Positions 10,015 to 22,378 are shown, counted from the first letter of the stretch. The stretch: 64,000 nt of DNA from Carex sylvatica (GCA_964058845.1 CAXKVR010000150.1:1-64000); one strand, 5' to 3'. The notes: generated by a model from the letters alone, not told the origin. Program-made: numbers and translations.

Positions 10015-11061
10015 TACGTACTTGACTCCAGCTTCTAGCCGGATCAAATTCAATCTGGTTCATGTGGAGATTGTAGGAGTCTGTTTTGAAATTTGTGTCA
10101 GGTTAAAGAGAATCGTCTAATTGTAATTGTTCTCAGTTAGATAACATGAGGGAATGTGAATTCGCAAAAAAATGCGTAGCTCGTGGTTCGATCGTAACTC
10201 GCACCTAACTTGATTGCTAACAGCTCGCGTGTTATTGGATCAAGCTATTAATGAGCTAGCTCGCCATTAGCTCGGTTCAGAATTAACGAGTTCAAACTGA
10301 GACTTATCTTGCTCGCCAGCTCAGCTAGGCATCAATTTGTAAATTTGTATGAATTTATATACATTTTATTCTGTCCAGCTCGGTCCAACTTGATTCAACT
10401 CAGTTCAAAAAGTTCGTAACTTTTTTTTTGTAAACAAAATCCAGTCAAACCTAGCGAGTCAACTCGTCAGCTCACGAGCTAACTCGATCCAGCTCGTAAT
10501 GATCTCAAGCTAAGATTTTAGCTCGGATCTCTAAAATCAGCTCATAATGAGTTCAAGTTGAACCTAGCTTGTTGCCACCCCATGCGAAAATGTCACACGT
10601 GCCTCTCTATAGAAGTTACTTCTTAATCTGTTTCAAATAAAAATAAATAATAATATTTTTAAAATTTATCACGACACGCCATATTATGCATATTGATTAT
10701 GTAATATAATATAAGTATTACATAATATGTTTTTGCGTAATTTATTTTTCTTCAATTGAAAATGACATGGCATAACACATGGTGCAAACTAATCTGATCA
10801 CGTGACCAACTTTATTAACATTATTATTTTATTTTAATATATTTTGCAATACTTTTTTTTTCATTTTAAGCAATTTTTTCTGTGTTTTCTATGAACTATT
10901 TTTAAATTTGTAAATAAAAAACTAAAAGTGATATCATTTATGACGTGACTAATTATCCATCATTTTAGTCATCTTAATTTTTTAGTCACATCACATAACA
11001 TGAATTCAATTGAATATGTCATAAAGTCCCATATCATGTCATGTTTTTTTGTTTGTTATGT
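10015..11061. repeat. degenerate relative of the AGCTCG element plus AT-rich sequence
   Basis: From about 10140 to 10580 the same AGCTCG/CGAGCTAA words recur and the sequence closes with TTGCCACCCCA, a hAT-like right end. A matching left end and target duplication were not convincing. The rest (10600-11060) is AT-rich with no gene. Confidence 0.45.
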
Positions 11062-11070
11062 GAATGTCAT

Positions 11071-11228
11071 GAAACCAACTCTGTTATTCTCTAAATAGGA
11101 GAGCAGAATCTTGTTATTCTAAACTTAATCGTTCATCTGTATTGAGATTCGTGCATAAAAAATTCAACAGTTAGATTTTGAATAACAGGGTTCTGCTATC
11201 CTATTTGGAGAACAGCAGAGTCAGATCC
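11071..11228. mobile_element. Mutator-type foldback MITE, 158 bp
   Basis: A perfect 9-bp duplication GAATGTCAT flanks it (11062-11070 and 11229-11237). The two halves are inverted repeats over most of their length (TCTGTTATTCTC... against ...GAGAACAGCAGA). The 9-bp duplication and the CTG(CT)TGTTATTCC-type terminal word are shared with the element at 37211-37373, so both belong to one family. Confidence 0.85.
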
Positions 11229-11256
11229 GAATGTCATTTCGTAATTGTTTTCATGT

Positions 11257-12425
11257 TAAATTTAGGGTTAATGTTCTATGAATCTCTAAACACATCTCTA
11301 ATTTTTTATTTATTCCTCAAGAGTTGAATTTATCTTTTTTTACCACTTAACTCTTACAATCATTTCTTATTTATCCACTACTTAACTAAATCAAAATTAT
11401 CTCTTCTTCAATTATAACAAAATCTTGATTAACTAATGATTAAGACTGGATTAACCTTTCCTTTTCAATGTAAGTCAAGACTCTTAATTTGTCTAATCGT
11501 GTTACAAGAGAAAACATTTTATGACTTCTGAGTTTGGTTGGGTTACATCGTTTTTATTGTTCAATTAGTAATATATTTTCACGATTCTCTCTTTACTAAA
11601 TGCTAGCTAGGGTTGTTCATTGGGTCTGATTTTATTGGTTTTGAACCGAACCGAATTAGTTTGAACTAAACAGTATGTTTTTTGGTTTCATAGTTTGGTT
11701 CGATTTGTTTTTTAAAACCAAATTATAACTTCGGTTCGGTTTGAAAATTTTCAAAATCAAAATAACCAAACTGACTGAACTTTTATACATTATGAATTTA
11801 ATCCGAACCGTTCCGATTTATTTCTTAATCAATTACTTTAAATACTTCGTTTATTTTCTTAATACCCCGTTTTATTTCTTAACATACTCTAGTTTATTAT
11901 AAATCAATTGCTTTAAATAAAAAATAATATATTTCGGTTTGAACCAAATAAACTGAACAAACTGAAATAAAACTTTTGTTCGGTTCGATTCGGTTGCAAT
12001 GCTAAATTGGTTTGGTTCGGTTCTATTTTTGAAACAAAATTATAACTTTGCCTAGTTTGGCTCGGTTTCAACTGAATCGAACCGATGAACACCCCTAATG
12101 CCAGCAGCACTTGCTCCCAAGAGACGAAGAGGTGCGACCATTATTGATGTTATGTTTTCTTTTATAACAGGAAGAGACGAAGAGCTTCGTATCAGGATTT
12201 TTGCTCCAAAGTGATCTCAACGTAAATGTAAAATGAAAATGAAGGGTTAATTCAAGGGTTTTTCTTAATGAAAGATTAATTAAGATTTTTTTATAATTTA
12301 ATAAGAAATAATTTTGATTTAGTTAAGTATAAGAGTTAAGTGGTAAAAAAGATAAATTCAAAAATAAAGTAAATAAGAAATTAGAGATGTCTTTAGAGAT
12401 ACATAAAAATTATCTCTAAAATTTA
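11257..12425. mobile_element. inverted-repeat element with a nested hAT insertion
   Basis: Arms of roughly 185 bp (about 11257-11445 and 12240-12425) are reverse complements; for example TACCACTTAACTCTTA at the left matches TAAGAGTTAAGTGGTA at the right. The complete hAT element at 11608-12097 sits between them and must be a later insertion. Without it the host element is about 670 bp. No ORF and no clear target duplication. Confidence 0.7.
11608..12097. mobile_element. non-autonomous hAT element with GGTTCGGTTT words
   Basis: The ends are TAGGGTTGTTCAT and ATGAACACCCCTA. The flanks ATGCTAGC (11600-11607) and ATGCCAGC (12098-12105) match at 7 of 8. Subterminal zones hold repeated GGTTCGGTTTG and GAACCGAACC words; the middle is AT-rich and non-coding. 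It is nested in the inverted-repeat element at 11257-12425. Confidence 0.85.
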
Positions 12426-12426
12426 T

Positions 12427-12688
12427 TGTTGTCCCTTTTTTCTTTAATGCCACCAGAATTCCAATCCGCTGCACGGTCGATTCATATCACAACTACGACA
12501 GTTGCTCAATTTGCAATGTAATAATTTCAAAACTTCCATAAGAAATCATATTATGATCTAATATTGTATCTTTGGCACTGTAGTGTACCGTTGGTACTCT
12601 ACCTATTCTATTTAATGCTATGTTCCTAGATTCAATCCTATTCACTTGATCAATAATGGAAGGTTGAGATTAATCGTTATTTCTAACA
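12427..12688 (-). repeat. probable 3' LTR of a decayed copia element
   Basis: On the minus strand a purine run CTTGAGAGAGAG (12700-12689) is followed by TGTTAGAAATAACG, a normal PPT-LTR junction just after a copia RNase H end. The far boundary at 12427 (minus-strand end ACAACA) is inferred from the TG..CA rule and is uncertain. Confidence 0.55.
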
Positions 12689-14206
12689 CTCTCTCTCAAG
12701 TTAGGAATATAAATATCATACAATCCTAACTTGTTTGATATATTTTCGAACGGATTTGGATCCAAGTCTTTGGTGAAGATATTCGCTAATTGATCTTCAC
12801 TTTTAATGTATGGTGTTTCTATTTTCTTTGTTTGAACTTTTTCTCTAATGAAGTGACAATCTACTTCTATATGTTTGGTTCGTTTGTGAAATACCGGATT
12901 CGATGCAATATGTCTTGCGGAGTTATTATCGCAATACATCTTCATTGATAGATCACAAGCAATGCCTATTTCTTTGAGTAAATATTTTATCCAAGTTAAT
13001 TCGCATGCGGTTGATGCCATGACACGATATTCCGCCTCCGCGCTAGATCATGCCACAACATTTTGTTTTTTATTTTTTCATGTGACTAAATTTCTACCTA
13101 CAAATGTGCAAAAATCGGTAGTGGATTTCCTATCGAAACTTCCGGCCCAATCTGCATCAGAATAACTACATATGATATTAGAGTTATTGTTTTTCATCCA
13201 AATTCTCTTGCCGGGATTTTTCTTTAAGTACCTTAAAATTCTATTTATGACCTCTAGGTGTGGAGTTCTTGGCGAGTTCATTAACTTACTAATTTGGCTT
13301 ACGGAAAAATAAATATCTAGATGGGTGACCGTTAGATAAATTAATTTTCCGACTAGCCTTTGAAATTGGTTTATGTCTTTGATTGGTTCACCATCATCAT
13401 TATTTAATTTATGTCGGTTATGAATTGGGGTAGAAATTGGTTTGCATCTTAATTTACCGGTTTCTTTCAAGAGGTATAGTGTATACTTTCTTTAGGAGAT
13501 GAAAAGTCCCAATTTTGAATATACTACATCTATTCCTAGAAAATATTTTAAATATCTTTGATGTCAAAATTTTCTTTTAATTGACTTTTAACTTTTTTAA
13601 TTTCTTCTATGCTATTTCCGGTGACTAATATTATTTACATATACTAGTGCAAGAGTTATGTTTTTTCTAATATTTTAAATAAACAAGGAATGATCAGCAC
13701 TACAAAATTTACACCATACCAGTTTGATTATGGTTTCTTGGTAGTTATTTTGTTCTAATTTTCTCTCAATGGAGGTGAGAAATGCATTATAAGAAGAAAA
13801 AATATTTTTATATGATATGAATTTTTGTATAGGATACTGCACTGTATAGGTCTCATAGTCTCTAAGTCTAGTGGATAGTATTGGTGTTCTTAAGGACCAT
13901 CTAACTTCTCAATATTCTTTTACCTCATTATCATTGATTTCAATATTTTTTTATTGTTTCTTCAACATCACTTGTCTCAACCTCTTGGTTGGTATCTTGT
14001 GTAACTAATTGGTCATTTATATGAGGTAGTACTGTTGGTTTCGAATTTATTTGATCACTTGCATGTGGTGTTTCACTCATTTCTATTCGTTTGAAATATG
14101 GATCATCTTCACGAAATATAATGTCTCTAGATGTAAATAATTTGTTTGTAATAGGGTCATAACACTTCTTTCCGACACTCCGGATGCCATCCTTTGCACC
14201 ACTCAT
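12670..14206 (-). pseudogene. decayed copia pol (integrase end, RT, RNase H)
   Basis: Three collinear minus-strand fragments survive. 13940-14206 matches the integrase C-terminal region (KCYDPITNKLFTSRDIIFRE). 13078-13470 is RT/RNase H, with RYLKKNPGKRIW, YSDADWAGSFDRKSTTDFC and VGRNLVT. 12670-13020 is the RNase H end, with MKMYCDNNSARHIASNP and HKRTKHIEVDCHFIREK. Between 13480 and 13700 RT fragments (EEIKKVKSQLKENFDIKDLG) can be read in shifted frames. Most of the RT, including YVDD, is deleted between about 13700 and 13940. It is unrelated at sequence level to the intact element at 3114-8574. Confidence 0.85.
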
Positions 14207-14276
14207 TTAATAACTAGATTGCTAAGTGTATTCGGATGCCATTCTTTTAATTCTATTTATGACCTCTAGGTGTGGA

Positions 14277-14900
14277 TCTTTTATTTATTCAAACCTTAAT
14301 AGTGCAAAAAAATAAAAGCAAAAAAAAAATTGATAAAAATTCAGGACCGTGAATTTATAAAAATTGAATAAAAATATATAGATGCTATATTTTGGTTATA
14401 AATTTTTATTAATTATGTACATAATTCATTATTTGAAATGGACTAAAAATAGAACATTTATATTATATTATATATACATCATCGTATTGAACTAAAATTT
14501 TTAACATATCTATTATGTTGAACATTTATATATACTATACATATATTATATTATATTATATTATATATATATATACATAAAAAATTAAACTGTGGATATT
14601 TTATTTATTCAAACCTTAATAGTGCAAAAAAAATAAAAGCAAAAAAAAAATTAATAAAAATTTAGAACCGTGAATTTATAAAAATTGAATAAAAATGTAT
14701 AGGTGCTATATTTTGGTTATACATTTTATTAATTATGTACATAATTCATTATTTGAAATGAACTAAAAATAGAACATTTATATATACATACATACATATA
14801 CATATTATACATATACATATATACATATATTATATACATATATACATATATTATATACATATATACATATATTATATACATATACATCATATACATATAT
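14277..14900. repeat. 320-bp-offset direct repeat and TA/TACA microsatellite
   Basis: A segment starting TTATTTATTCAAACCTTA at 14281 is repeated at 14601 with few differences over ~180 bp, including runs of A and the AACCGTGAATTTATAAAAATTG segment. Each copy is followed by a TATATACATA-type microsatellite (14530-14575 and 14780-14905). No coding content. Confidence 0.75.
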
Positions 14901-14924
14901 ACATAAAAAAAAAAAGATTAAAAT

Positions 14925-15127
14925 TCCAAAACCGTGGAAAAAATCCACGGTTTTGAATTTTTAATCAAAACCGTGAAATTTTTCCACCCGTGAATTTATT
15001 CCACGGTTTTGAATAAAAATTCAAAACCGTGGATTTTTTTTCACGGTTTGGGCATTTTTAAAATTTTGTCCAAACCGTGGTTATTCTTAATAATTTATTT
15101 TTATTTTTGGGTATTTTTAAAAATGTC
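14925..15127. mobile_element. orphan Mutator-like terminal region with CCGTGG hairpins
   Basis: Read on the minus strand from 15127, the first ~75 bases (CGACATTTTTAAAAATACCC, then AAATTATTAAGAATAACC and CAAAATTTTAAAAATGCCC) match the terminus of the intact Mutator-like element at 51808-56744. Inward follow three to four hairpin modules with stems CCGTGG/CCACGG and AT loops. No partner end or target duplication was found. Confidence 0.65.
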
Positions 15128-15213
15128 GGGGGTACACCTCTATCGACTTTAGGCTATCATGAGGCATTTTGTGAAGAAAAGCGGTGGCGTCCATTGTACC
15201 ATTATCAGACTAA

Positions 15214-15503
15214 GAGCATCTCCAATCCAGCAATTGAAAATAGATTGCTAAATAACAATTATGAAATTTTTAGAAATTAAGCAATTCACTCTTATATTGG
15301 TACAATCAATCAAATAATTGAGAATGAAACACTTGACCAATAAGAATTAAACATTTGGCCAACTCATCTTTAGAAAATGATTTCTTATTAAGCAATTTTT
15401 TTCTATAATTGCTAAATAAGTAATAGCCATACAACCCAACAATTACAAAAATAATTAACACATCAGCATAAGCAATTCATAAGCAATTACTGTTGAAATG
15501 CTC
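15214..15503. mobile_element. PIF/Harbinger-like MITE, 290 bp
   Basis: The ends GAGCATCTCCAA and GTTGAAATGCTC are inverted repeats, flanked by TAA on both sides (15211-15213, 15504-15506). The interior is AT-rich with AAGCAATT words in both orientations and no ORF. A 3-bp TAA duplication with a GAGCAT terminus is typical of Tourist-type MITEs. Confidence 0.75.
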
Positions 15504-15506
15504 TAA

Positions 15507-16411
15507 GACCTTTATCCAATCTCAACTAGTACGCACAGGACCCGTTCTGTCGACCTTTAAAGCGACCATAACCCAAAACACAAGTCATGATCTCTGCAAA
15601 GAAAAAGGGAAGAGAAAAGTGACCAATCTATTGATAGGCTTAATAATCTAGCTAGTTCATTTTTTTCTTCATTTTACTAGTTACTTTCCACTCGGAAAGA
15701 TGATGCTTTTCAAATCTTTTGAATAATGTTGCACACTCTCTCACATGCCCTGTCCGGTTATTTTTGGGTGTAGAATATGAATGGAGATTTGCATATGCTT
15801 TGGTAGAGTAATTAGGAGTGAAACATTTAATTAATACTTAATAGTAGCAAAACAGAACTTTATCTAGACACATAATAGTTCGAAGGCCCAATGGGCTTCT
15901 AATTTTATATGTTTTTATGTTTGAGAACAAAAAAAAAAAATCTGATCCATCGCTAAAACTCGGCAAACTGTGTTGTAATTCCATACTAAGAAATTATATT
16001 TTCTATTAGAAATCTATAAACATGTACTCTTACAGAAAAAATTGGTACTACTAATAGGTTATACGTATAAGTTGTGTTTTAGCTGTTTACTGTTATGTTG
16101 AGTTGAATGTTGTCTTTTATGACTGTTGCTTTTGTTGGTATTGTCTTAATGCCAAGTTTATTAGGTTGCAAATTTCTTTTGTTTGTAGTTGGCACCATAA
16201 TGGTGGTACCAGTCTCAAAAAAAGTGTAAAAGGTTTTCGTTATATCAATGGAATTCGGTGGGATTGATTCTACTCGTATATGAAAAAAAAAAAAGTAATA
16301 TCAAACTTCAAATTTAATTGTTCAAGCACAATGACCATAGTACTTCGTGACTACCCCAAAGCAAAATCTGATAGGTGCAGATTGCATCCTTTTCAAGGAA
16401 AATGAATAACT
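15507..16411. other. 3' flank of MON1, nothing recognised
   Basis: AT-rich sequence downstream of MON1 without a second gene or paired repeat. It is bounded by the poly-G tract. Confidence 0.35.

Positions 16412-16444
<33 letters not shown>
16412..16444. repeat. 33-base poly-G homopolymer
   Basis: An uninterrupted run of 33 G on the plus strand (C on the MON1 sense strand), followed by AGGGCGG. It lies about 190 bases beyond the MON1 stop, so it may be in or just past the 3' UTR. Such runs are error-prone in sequencing and the length should be treated as approximate. Confidence 0.9.
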
Positions 16445-16445
<1 letters not shown>

Positions 16446-16630
16446 GGGCGGTTAAAACGCCGCAGAAGAAAATCTTATTTTACGCTCACAGACAAAAATT
16501 ACATTAAACCAGGAAGCTCCTGTTACAGACTTTAAGTCTGAATAAAAGGACAGAAAAGAAATGGGGTTGTAAATTACATCCAACCTAACAAATATAAGTA
16601 ATAATATAGTTAATTTGTCCGAGAAAGAGA

Positions 16631-19600
16631 TCACCAGGAAAAGGTGCTTTCAGCATACAAGAATATCTCGTTTTCCAAATCTCTGACCCACTGGCACACT
16701 CTGTTGCACACTTTTATTGCCTGAGACTGAAAAAAAAAATTGCATAAGAAACATTTATAGCCCAAAGAGAAGCTAGCATTGTAATCAAACATCCTCTCAA
16801 GAAATTCACAAATTGATTAATAGAAAATTAAAAAATTGAACCTTATCTGCTAGAGGATCAAAAGTCGCATAAAGCTCAAAATCTTGTGTAATCCAGCAAA
16901 ATAGCACTGAAGACACAATAAGAAAAGAGTTGCTGTAAAATTTAAACACATAAAATTGTTGAGGAATCAAGTATCAGATTTGCTCAGCTCAAAATAAAGT
17001 ACCATAGTCTTGGTCCCTTCTGAACTGGGTCTTGTGCGTACCAGTCCCCTTGTCATGCATTGAAGCATACATTTTTTGGTACGCCCTGTACAATCTGCAT
17101 GCATACAATCATTTAATAACAAAGAAAAACCAGCAAAGGAGAAAAAAAATAAAGGAAAAAGTTATAGAAGCTTGATTACCTCTTTTGCTGATTAGGGTTC
17201 TTCAAAGGAGCAGAAAAATCTGATGAGACAAACTGGTTGAGGTACACGCTCTTATACATGAAATGGCAGAGCCCAGCAGACCCACCAATGGTCCTCTGTG
17301 TAGATATAGATTCTGTGTTGATTCTTTCAACGGGTAGGCAGGTTGGTTCAGAAGGGAGATCTTCAATCCGGAGTCCACTTTCAAGCATGGATCTCTGAAT
17401 CTCACTCAGCACATTTGATTTTGCAAGGACATTCTGGACTCGAACGCTGAGTGTATAGAAGGAAAAAATTGTAAATTTGCAAAAAAAATTTAATTTTTTT
17501 TTCATTTTACATGCAAGCAGCTTACCGGCAGTCTTTCAGATGGTAGAATGAATCTGATCTGGTTGTAAGCAATACCAAGTAGGTATCCAGCTGTTAAATC
17601 AACAATAGAAGTCAATTTAAACGATATGTATCTTGTAAAGTGTCATAATAATCATGTAAACCCCTGCACAAAATAAGAGTTATCATGTAGAACTAAAAAC
17701 AAATTAACACACATAACCCAAAAGACAAGAGAGATATCCTATGTGCTCATCCTAGAGCATTAGAGAGAAGTCAACCAGATCTTTGCAGCAACATATTTGG
17801 TACTTTCATTTTTTTTATACAGCATCAACAAAGTTGTCTGTAACTTAAAAATATAACTTACAAAATCAAAGTGCAAAGTCACTTACATCAAGAAAATGTA
17901 CATAAGCATACAGAAATGCCATTGGATTGTATCTTGGCAGGCAAATAGGCGAAAAAGATTCAGACGTCCTTGAAGGTAACAGAAATCAATAATACGTCAA
18001 AATTTGCCATTGTTTAAGATGGTAAGTCTTAAAGTTACTGTGAAGAAACCCATTATAATTGACAAACAGATTATCTTACCTGAAAGATTCAGAGGATAAT
18101 ATGAAATTGGCAAGTAGGAAAATATCATCGGAATGAAGACATGCCTTTTGTGCTCCCACTAGACTTACTACCTAACAACATAACAATGAAAAAACTAAGT
18201 GCAAGTCAAGAAAACTATATATCTTCATTTCAACTTCAGGTTTTACACATACCTTGTGCTTGCACATCAAAATAGAGAAAAGAATTCCTGACTCAGCAAC
18301 ATCTTGCAAAATAGCACTGGCTGCTTGTCTTGTAGGATATGAGAGAGGTAGACACGTATATGCATGAAGGAATGTTGCTGGATTCCTACAAAAAATGTTT
18401 TTTTGTTTACCAATCATCCTAGCTCTAGACAAGTGTACGAGTAATGAGCTTCTTACATATTGCACCAATTTTATCTGTAAGTTAAAATAGCAGTACCATT
18501 TATTATAATTTCAGTCAAATCCACACCTTTTGTATTGTTTCAAAGTAACATAACGTTAAGTCAGACAGACAAAGCTAGATTAACCCCAAACTTTCTGTAA
18601 GGATGCAAAAAAATATCCAATGCTCTTTTTATTTTTCTTGATTCAAGTTCAGTCTAAGTTCAGGGGAAAAAATCTAGCATCTGTAGGGCACAAAATGGAG
18701 ACTGCATTTAAGGAATTAACATACAGGATCACACTAAGCTAACATGTCGGTGATTGCTGCAATTAGCTCAAAGTCTCAGCCATTATAGCAGAGATGTGGG
18801 AATTTACATGCATATAAGGTGTTATTCATGCAAATCACAAGAGAGAGCTTCAGAATAAGTCTGCGTATACAAACCAGCTAAAGGAGTGAATAAGAGAAGA
18901 AAAAACTGCATCAGTCCCACCAAGCAAGGGAGCCATGTCAAATTTTGGGTTCTTCTCAAAGCATCTATTAACTGACTTTGTCAAAATTAGCAACATCTGC
19001 AACCAAATTCAAGAATAAAATATGATGTAGAAAAAAATTAGAAAGTTGCAAAATAAATAAACCATGTTAACTAAATTAAGTCTTTTACCTGCCCATAAAG
19101 GAGTTCAAGTTGACCCCTCAATGCTTCAATTGGCTCGTCAGTGCAACTAATGCACACCAAGTATATTGGACCTTTCACAAGAAATATTATCTGCACACAA
19201 TGAACTGCTTAAAATGTGTATGATTGAACAAAGTTCTGATTTTACAAGATTAGTCTGAACTCAGGAGTCACAATACCTGGTGTTTTCCAGCTCTTACAAA
19301 TTTGATACTATCGCCACTGTATGATTAAAAAGAAAACAAAATTAGACTTCATAAGAGATTTCAGATAATTTTAGAGCTGCACAAATACAGAAAGACTCGT
19401 AAAGTGCACCTATTTTGAACAAAGGAAATGATAGCTTGTAAAGTTGCAGAAAATCCTGCTAGTTTGTGTTCATCTCCATACCTGAAATTGTGACCAGAAA
19501 CAACAGCATAAATTTAAAATGGTAACTGATTTTGTTGTTTGATTAATTGCTAATTTTTTCACAAAGACATAAGAGAAAGAAAGATCTTGTTACCTAGAAT

Positions 19601-20488
19601 ATATAGGTTTACCAGAGTTGCTCAAAATGAAGAAATGCTTCTTCCTCTTTCTCCATGAATCAGAACCATCATCCTGCATTTATTTAATTTCACAGACAAC
19701 ATGATGAATCGACACTACAATAGCATTAGTCAATCCAAAAGTTTAAATCCAATTACATACATAAATTAGGTTATAATCCTCTTCCTTACAATTTAATGAC
19801 AAATACAATGTACACGAGTTAATTAAGTATGATCAGCACTTGGCATCAGTGAAGTTCGAAAAAAAAAAGCTCAATCAGCTATTCATGCAAATTAGTAGCG
19901 TTCGCAGTGTCAATGCTAACTTGGGCACTTTCAAACGAAATAAATCAAAACCCATACCTCATGAAAATGCTTCTTTTCGCGTCCCCAATCCGAATTTCCT
20001 TCAGTCTCCTCTTCAACCCCTCCACTGGAGGTGACGCTGCTTCCCCTCTCCGCAGCATACCCACTGCTACTGGGACTAGGTGGGCCGTCGCTCCGATTCG
20101 CCCATGTTACAACACCACCGCCGCCACTGCTACTTCCCAAACCCCCATCCTCCTCCTCCTCCTCGACAATTTCGATCTCATCACTCGCCGACGCATAGAA
20201 ATCAGCCGGGAGGGATCCATTGCTGACATGTTTCAGGCGGAAGTCTTCACTTGGGGGTTCTTGTAGCGTTAGCGAATTGAGGCGCTCTGGGACAGAAGAT
20301 TCCGGTTCAACGGTGTTGTCTTCTACGGACTCGGAGGTTTGGGTCGGGCTTATGTCTGAGTCGGCCGGAGGTGGATCGTCGGGCTCGGTGGTGTCGGTTC
20401 GGTTTTGGTTCGGGTCGGCGGGAGATGGTTCATCCGATTCAGAGGCTGGGTCCTGGTCTTGGCCCGGGTCGTCGGGATTGGAATCCAT
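16631..20488 (-). CDS. MON1: vacuolar fusion protein MON1 (SAND family)
   Basis: MON1 pairs with CCZ1 as guanine-nucleotide exchange factor for Rab7/RABG3 at late endosomes, driving Rab5-to-Rab7 conversion and fusion with the vacuole. I place 14 exons, all GT-AG: 20488-19958, 19673-19594, 19481-19410, 19315-19276, 19190-19089, 18996-18875, 18385-18253, 18171-18080, 17968-17887, 17590-17526, 17446-17180, 17094-17003, 16906-16842, 16726-16631. They join in frame to 1,839 bases, 612 residues, close to the ~600 of plant MON1. Residues 1-177 are an acidic, Ser/Pro-rich disordered leader; the first longin domain starts at [21 protein letters not shown] (~187), the second covers about 340-418 and the third begins [20 protein letters not shown]. 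The start MDSN at 20488 is the first ATG giving this leader; the frame is open further upstream. No lesion seen. Confidence 0.96.
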
Positions 20489-20756
20489 GGCGACTGGCGA
20501 CAGAAGGGGAGGTAAAGAGATTAGACTTTGTAGTGTAATAAAACCTACCGGTCGGTCCTTCGAGTGCGCATCCCATGAGATATCTCTTATGTTGCGTGAC
20601 CCACGTGTCCGGTGCCTATTCGGGGATAGCGTAGGGGCCCAGTATTGTTTGAGCTTAATATTCGTGTAGAACGTCTTTGAACGGTTGAGATTTTCCAAAT
20701 AGTCACTCAAAATATGAGATATCTCAGAGAATGCGAATTCCGGTCGTTCTCTCCCT
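20489..20756 (-). promoter_or_regulatory. MON1 5' flank and presumed 5' UTR
   Basis: This is the short interval between the MON1 start codon and the MITE at 20766. No convincing TATA box was seen, so the transcription start is not placed. The frame of exon 1 stays open through most of it, so a longer N-terminus cannot be excluded from sequence alone. Confidence 0.4.
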
Positions 20757-20765
20757 CGTTTTTCC

Positions 20766-20981
20766 GAAGGTGTATCCTCTGCATTAATTCAAAAGGGAAT
20801 CTTTTGAGTTAATGAATTTTAACCGTTCAATTTTAAACAGAGTCAATCCGGCTCCTGCCTTAATATAGGAGACCTTTTAATACTGATCTAGTTCGCACGA
20901 ATCTTGAAATATATAGAATGGTTAGGATTCATTAACTCAAAATATTCCATTTTTAGTTAATGCAGAGGATAATACGAATTC
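20766..20981 (+). mobile_element. Mutator-type MITE, copy 2, at the MON1 5' side
   Basis: A perfect 9-bp duplication CGTTTTTCC flanks it (20757-20765 and 20982-20990). The ends GAAGGTGTATCCTCTGC and GCAGAGGATAATACGAATTC are inverted, with TTTTGAGTTAATGAAT and ATTCATTAACTCAAAA following inside. It is the same family as 1481-1685. It lies within ~280 bases of the MON1 start codon and could supply or disturb promoter sequence. Confidence 0.85.
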
Positions 20982-20990
20982 CGTTTTTCC

Positions 20991-21997
20991 TCGGTCAGAG
21001 TTGCGTTTTAACTGGAAAGTGGGGCCGCCCTGGCATCCGGGATCCATTCTTGATAAAATATTAACAGAGCTATTTTAACTTCACGCACCGCACTAGTCGT
21101 ACATTTTTGTTCATTTTATCTTGATTGACGTATGCTGATAAAGTCAAAATAATTCTGTCAATATCTCTATATCTTTATAGAATCTAGTGATGTGATTATG
21201 AATTTATGATCAATGAAACAGTTATTTCATTATACCATATTAATTTCAATCCAATTCATACGGTTTAATAACATTAAAAAAAAGCATCATTTTGATGTCA
21301 AGTCAGAATTCTGATCGTTATTAATTCACCACTAATTGTGTCTCATAATGTTTGAGCACAGATAATAATTTTGTTGGCTGTCCACTAACAAATGTGATCT
21401 ACAATTTTATATAGTTCGCACATAATACAAATAAGAATTGATATTTACAATTTAAAATAATTTTCTCAAAATAAAAATAAATAAGAATTAATATTTGAAA
21501 TCATGTAGGTTGGCATTTGTGATTTATGAACAACAATTAGTTAGCACTTCTTTAATAAATTAATTGTGAACAAATTTATGAATAACAAATGAATTTACTT
21601 TAATATAATCATAAAACGGCATGCTCATTAAAAAATGTAGTGCCCCATTCCTCTTACTATTTTTGTTGGATTAAAAAAAGTAGTGGCTCGTTAAATTTTC
21701 TATTTAATTCGGGCTTTTTTATGTTATTTTATACAATGTTAATATATTTTAAACTTGTTATGTTACTTTATATGATATTCAGATTTTTTTTTTAAATTAT
21801 ACTATGTTATGTTTATGTTATGTTTATGTTATTTATATTATTGTTGTTTTTATGTTGATAATCTATTTTGGTTATTAAATAATGTGGTTGAGATTATAAA
21901 TTGATGATAATTCGACACCTGATGGCTGTTAAATATTAGCATCTGATGATTATAAATTGATGATAATTCAACACCTAATCTATTTTGGTGAGTTCGG
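20991..21997. other. AT-rich, one 57-bp tandem duplication
   Basis: No gene. ATTATAAATTGATGATAATTC(G/A)ACACCT occurs twice about 57 bases apart (near 21893 and 21950). Otherwise nothing recognised. Confidence 0.4.
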
Positions 21998-22378
21998 CTA
22001 GTATGACATTAGTGTCACATGACACTAATTTCAAAATTGATTGAATAGACTCCAAAACGACTAATTCAAACCGTTCAAATCAATTTACTTTATGAGTGAT
22101 GCGTTTACATGCAAACTTTTATATTTTTGAGTTATTTTAGTATCAAATCAAGCGGTAAAAAAATTAAAAAATGAATGTATTAAAATTAACTTAAAAACTC
22201 ACATATTTGACCGCTTGACTTGATACCAAATAAATTCAAAAAGTTATAAATTTTACATGCAAACGCACAACTAATGAAGTAGATCGGGTTGAACGGTTTG
22301 GATTCACAGTTTGAAATCAATTCGATAAGTTTTAGAGTTGGTGTTATATAGACTGAAATGACACTGATGTTATACTAG
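21998..22378. mobile_element. foldback MITE with ATCAAGTCAAGCGGTC arms
   Basis: The left end CTAGTATGACATTAGTGTCA and right end TGACACTGATGTTATACTAG are inverted repeats, and arms of ~170 bp remain alignable, including AAACCGTTCAA, TTTACATGCAAAC and GGTATCAAGTCAAGCGG. No ORF and no certain target duplication. Related half-copies occur at 31530-31785. Confidence 0.75.

Noticed and set aside
10140..10580. A second complete hAT element with AGCTCG words
   Set aside because: The right end is plausible but no matching left end or acceptable 8-bp duplication was found; kept only as a degenerate relative.
20220..20669. 149-codon plus-strand frame
   Set aside because: Antisense of MON1 exon 1 and its 5' flank; low-complexity Ser/Gly composition.
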